Below, in pieces: positions 6,142 to 6,880 of a DNA stretch of 6,880 nucleotides. The stretch is from NCBI GenBank assembly GCA_017622155.1, contig JAGARS010000122.1:1-6880 (forward strand). The letters run 5' to 3'. Numbering within the stretch: the first letter of the stretch is position 1; the number at the start of each line of letters is the position of its first letter. The translations under genes and the position numbers were made by a program. Source of the DNA: Peptococcaceae bacterium. GTDB lineage: Bacteria > Bacillota > Peptococcia > Peptococcales > Peptococcaceae. The notes beneath the pieces were generated by a model, which ran no database searches, was not told the origin of the DNA, and worked only from the letters and a program-made list of their open reading frames with translations.

Positions 6142-6880
6142 GTATTTTCTTGAAAAAGATGCAGCGCATTCTGTTTATCTTTTTCCAGCTGTGCTTTTAG
6201 CTGATCCAAGCCATCAAATTTGCTTTCTTTACGCAAAAAATGACAAACAGCTATGCTGATTTCTTTTCCATAAATATCGTTATCAAAATTCATTAAATGC
6301 ACTTCGATGCTGATATGTGAACCATTGGCTACTGTTGGACGATGCCCGATATTCAAAATACCCGGATAACGGTTGCCATCCACTGTGACTATCGCGGCAT
6401 AAACACCATTAGCAGGAATCATCTGCTGTTTTGGAACAGGGATATTCGCTGTCGGGAAACCAATGGTGCGTCCAATCTGGTTGCCGTGTACGACTTCACC
6501 GTGTAATGTAAACACATCACCCAACAATGCATTTGCTTTTTCAATTGCTCCTTCTTGCAGATATTGACGAATTGCGGAACTGCTCACCACTTCATCATCA
6601 ACATAGCAGGGCTGCATTACTGTTACATCGATATTATACTTCTTGCACAATTCTGCAAGAATTTCAGATGTTCCGGCACCTTTATGACCGAATGTATAAT
6701 TGAACCCTACCACCACATGACGTGCATGCAGCACATCTACCAGCACCTGCTCTACAAAAGCCTCCGGTGATAATGCCGCAATCTGTTCATCAAAAGGAAC
6801 CGTCTCAATATGATCTACTTGCAGTTTTCCAAATTTTTTTCGTTTCTCTTCTATCGATAAAAGATAACTGAACTCCGGAT
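6114..6880 (-). CDS. ribF: Bifunctional riboflavin kinase/FAD synthetase, C-terminal part (start outside window)
   Basis: The frame is open from the window edge to the TAA at 6116-6114 and shows 254 residues of a protein usually about 305-315 long. The missing N-terminus should hold the nucleotide-binding GxFDGVHxGH motif. Numbering from the first whole codon (6878), the adenylyltransferase part includes LSPEAFVEQVL, GFNYTFGHKG (58-67) and VSSSAIRQYLQEG (98-110). The riboflavin kinase domain then follows with GEVVHGNQIGRTIGFPTANI (the PTAN motif at 142-145), GVYAAIV, LNIGHRPTV and ISIEVHLMNF, whose Glu192 is the expected catalytic base. The enzyme converts riboflavin to FMN and then FAD in the cytoplasm. 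An internal GTG at 6746 is not the start, because conserved sequence continues upstream. The last codons double as the rpsO promoter, and the C-terminal residues ENTCKTCSYHV look poorly conserved, as expected for a region under two constraints. Confidence 0.96.
   Translation of the reverse strand, partial: PEFSYLLSIEEKRKKFGKLQVDHIETVPFDEQIAALSPEAFVEQVLVDVLHARHVVVGFNYTFGHKGAGTSEILAELCKKYNIDVTVMQPCYVDDEVVSSSAIRQYLQEGAIEKANALLGDVFTLHGEVVHGNQIGRTIGFPTANIPVPKQQMIPANGVYAAIVTVDGNRYPGILNIGHRPTVANGSHISIEVHLMNFDNDIYGKEISIAVCHFLRKESKFDGLDQLKAQLEKDKQNALHLFQENTCKTCSYHV

Overview
The window reads as ordinary chromosomal DNA of an AT-rich, low-GC Gram-positive-lineage bacterium (Bacillota). Every gene has a strong AGGAGG-type ribosome binding site, Rho-independent terminators are clear, and the ribF-rpsO-pnp gene order is the classic one. 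A Negativicutes-like anaerobe would fit the sulfotransferase/anion-permease pair, but that is only an inference. All genes lie on the minus strand, so transcription runs from high to low coordinates.

Housekeeping half (6880 to 3341): the C-terminal part of ribF (riboflavin kinase/FAD synthetase) is followed by rpsO (ribosomal protein S15) and pnp (polynucleotide phosphorylase). A near-consensus promoter for rpsO is embedded in the last codons of ribF, and its -10 box overlaps the ribF stop codon. The short rpsO leader can fold into a three-way junction like those bound by S15. rpsO ends in a strong terminator. The 247-base rpsO-pnp gap then holds a long imperfect hairpin of about 36 bp just upstream of the pnp ribosome binding site. 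Its position suggests a pnp leader element for RNase processing and autoregulation. pnp has its own terminator with a GCAA loop.

Middle (3302 to 2644): a small HD-domain protein gene is split by loss of one T in a short T run, directly after its HD doublet. A dnaX-type slippery heptamer (A AAA AAG) lies 25 bases downstream in the right register and could restore the frame by -1 slippage. The gene ends at a good terminator.

Accessory half (2640 to 1): a gene for an arylsulfotransferase-type six-bladed beta-propeller without a signal peptide has its own promoter, with two GGGGTATAG direct repeats 23 bp apart upstream of it. After a 97-base gap carrying a perfect 14-bp inverted repeat comes the start of an SLC13/DASS-like anion permease, cut by the window edge. 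The pair suggests import of an organic anion, perhaps an aryl sulfate, coupled to cytoplasmic sulfuryl transfer; the substrate cannot be read from the sequence.

No tRNA, rRNA, CRISPR array, insertion sequence or phage gene was seen, and no stretch over 300 bases lacks a gene. The best leads are the pnp leader hairpin, the frameshifted HD gene with its slippery site, and the sulfotransferase/permease unit with its control elements.
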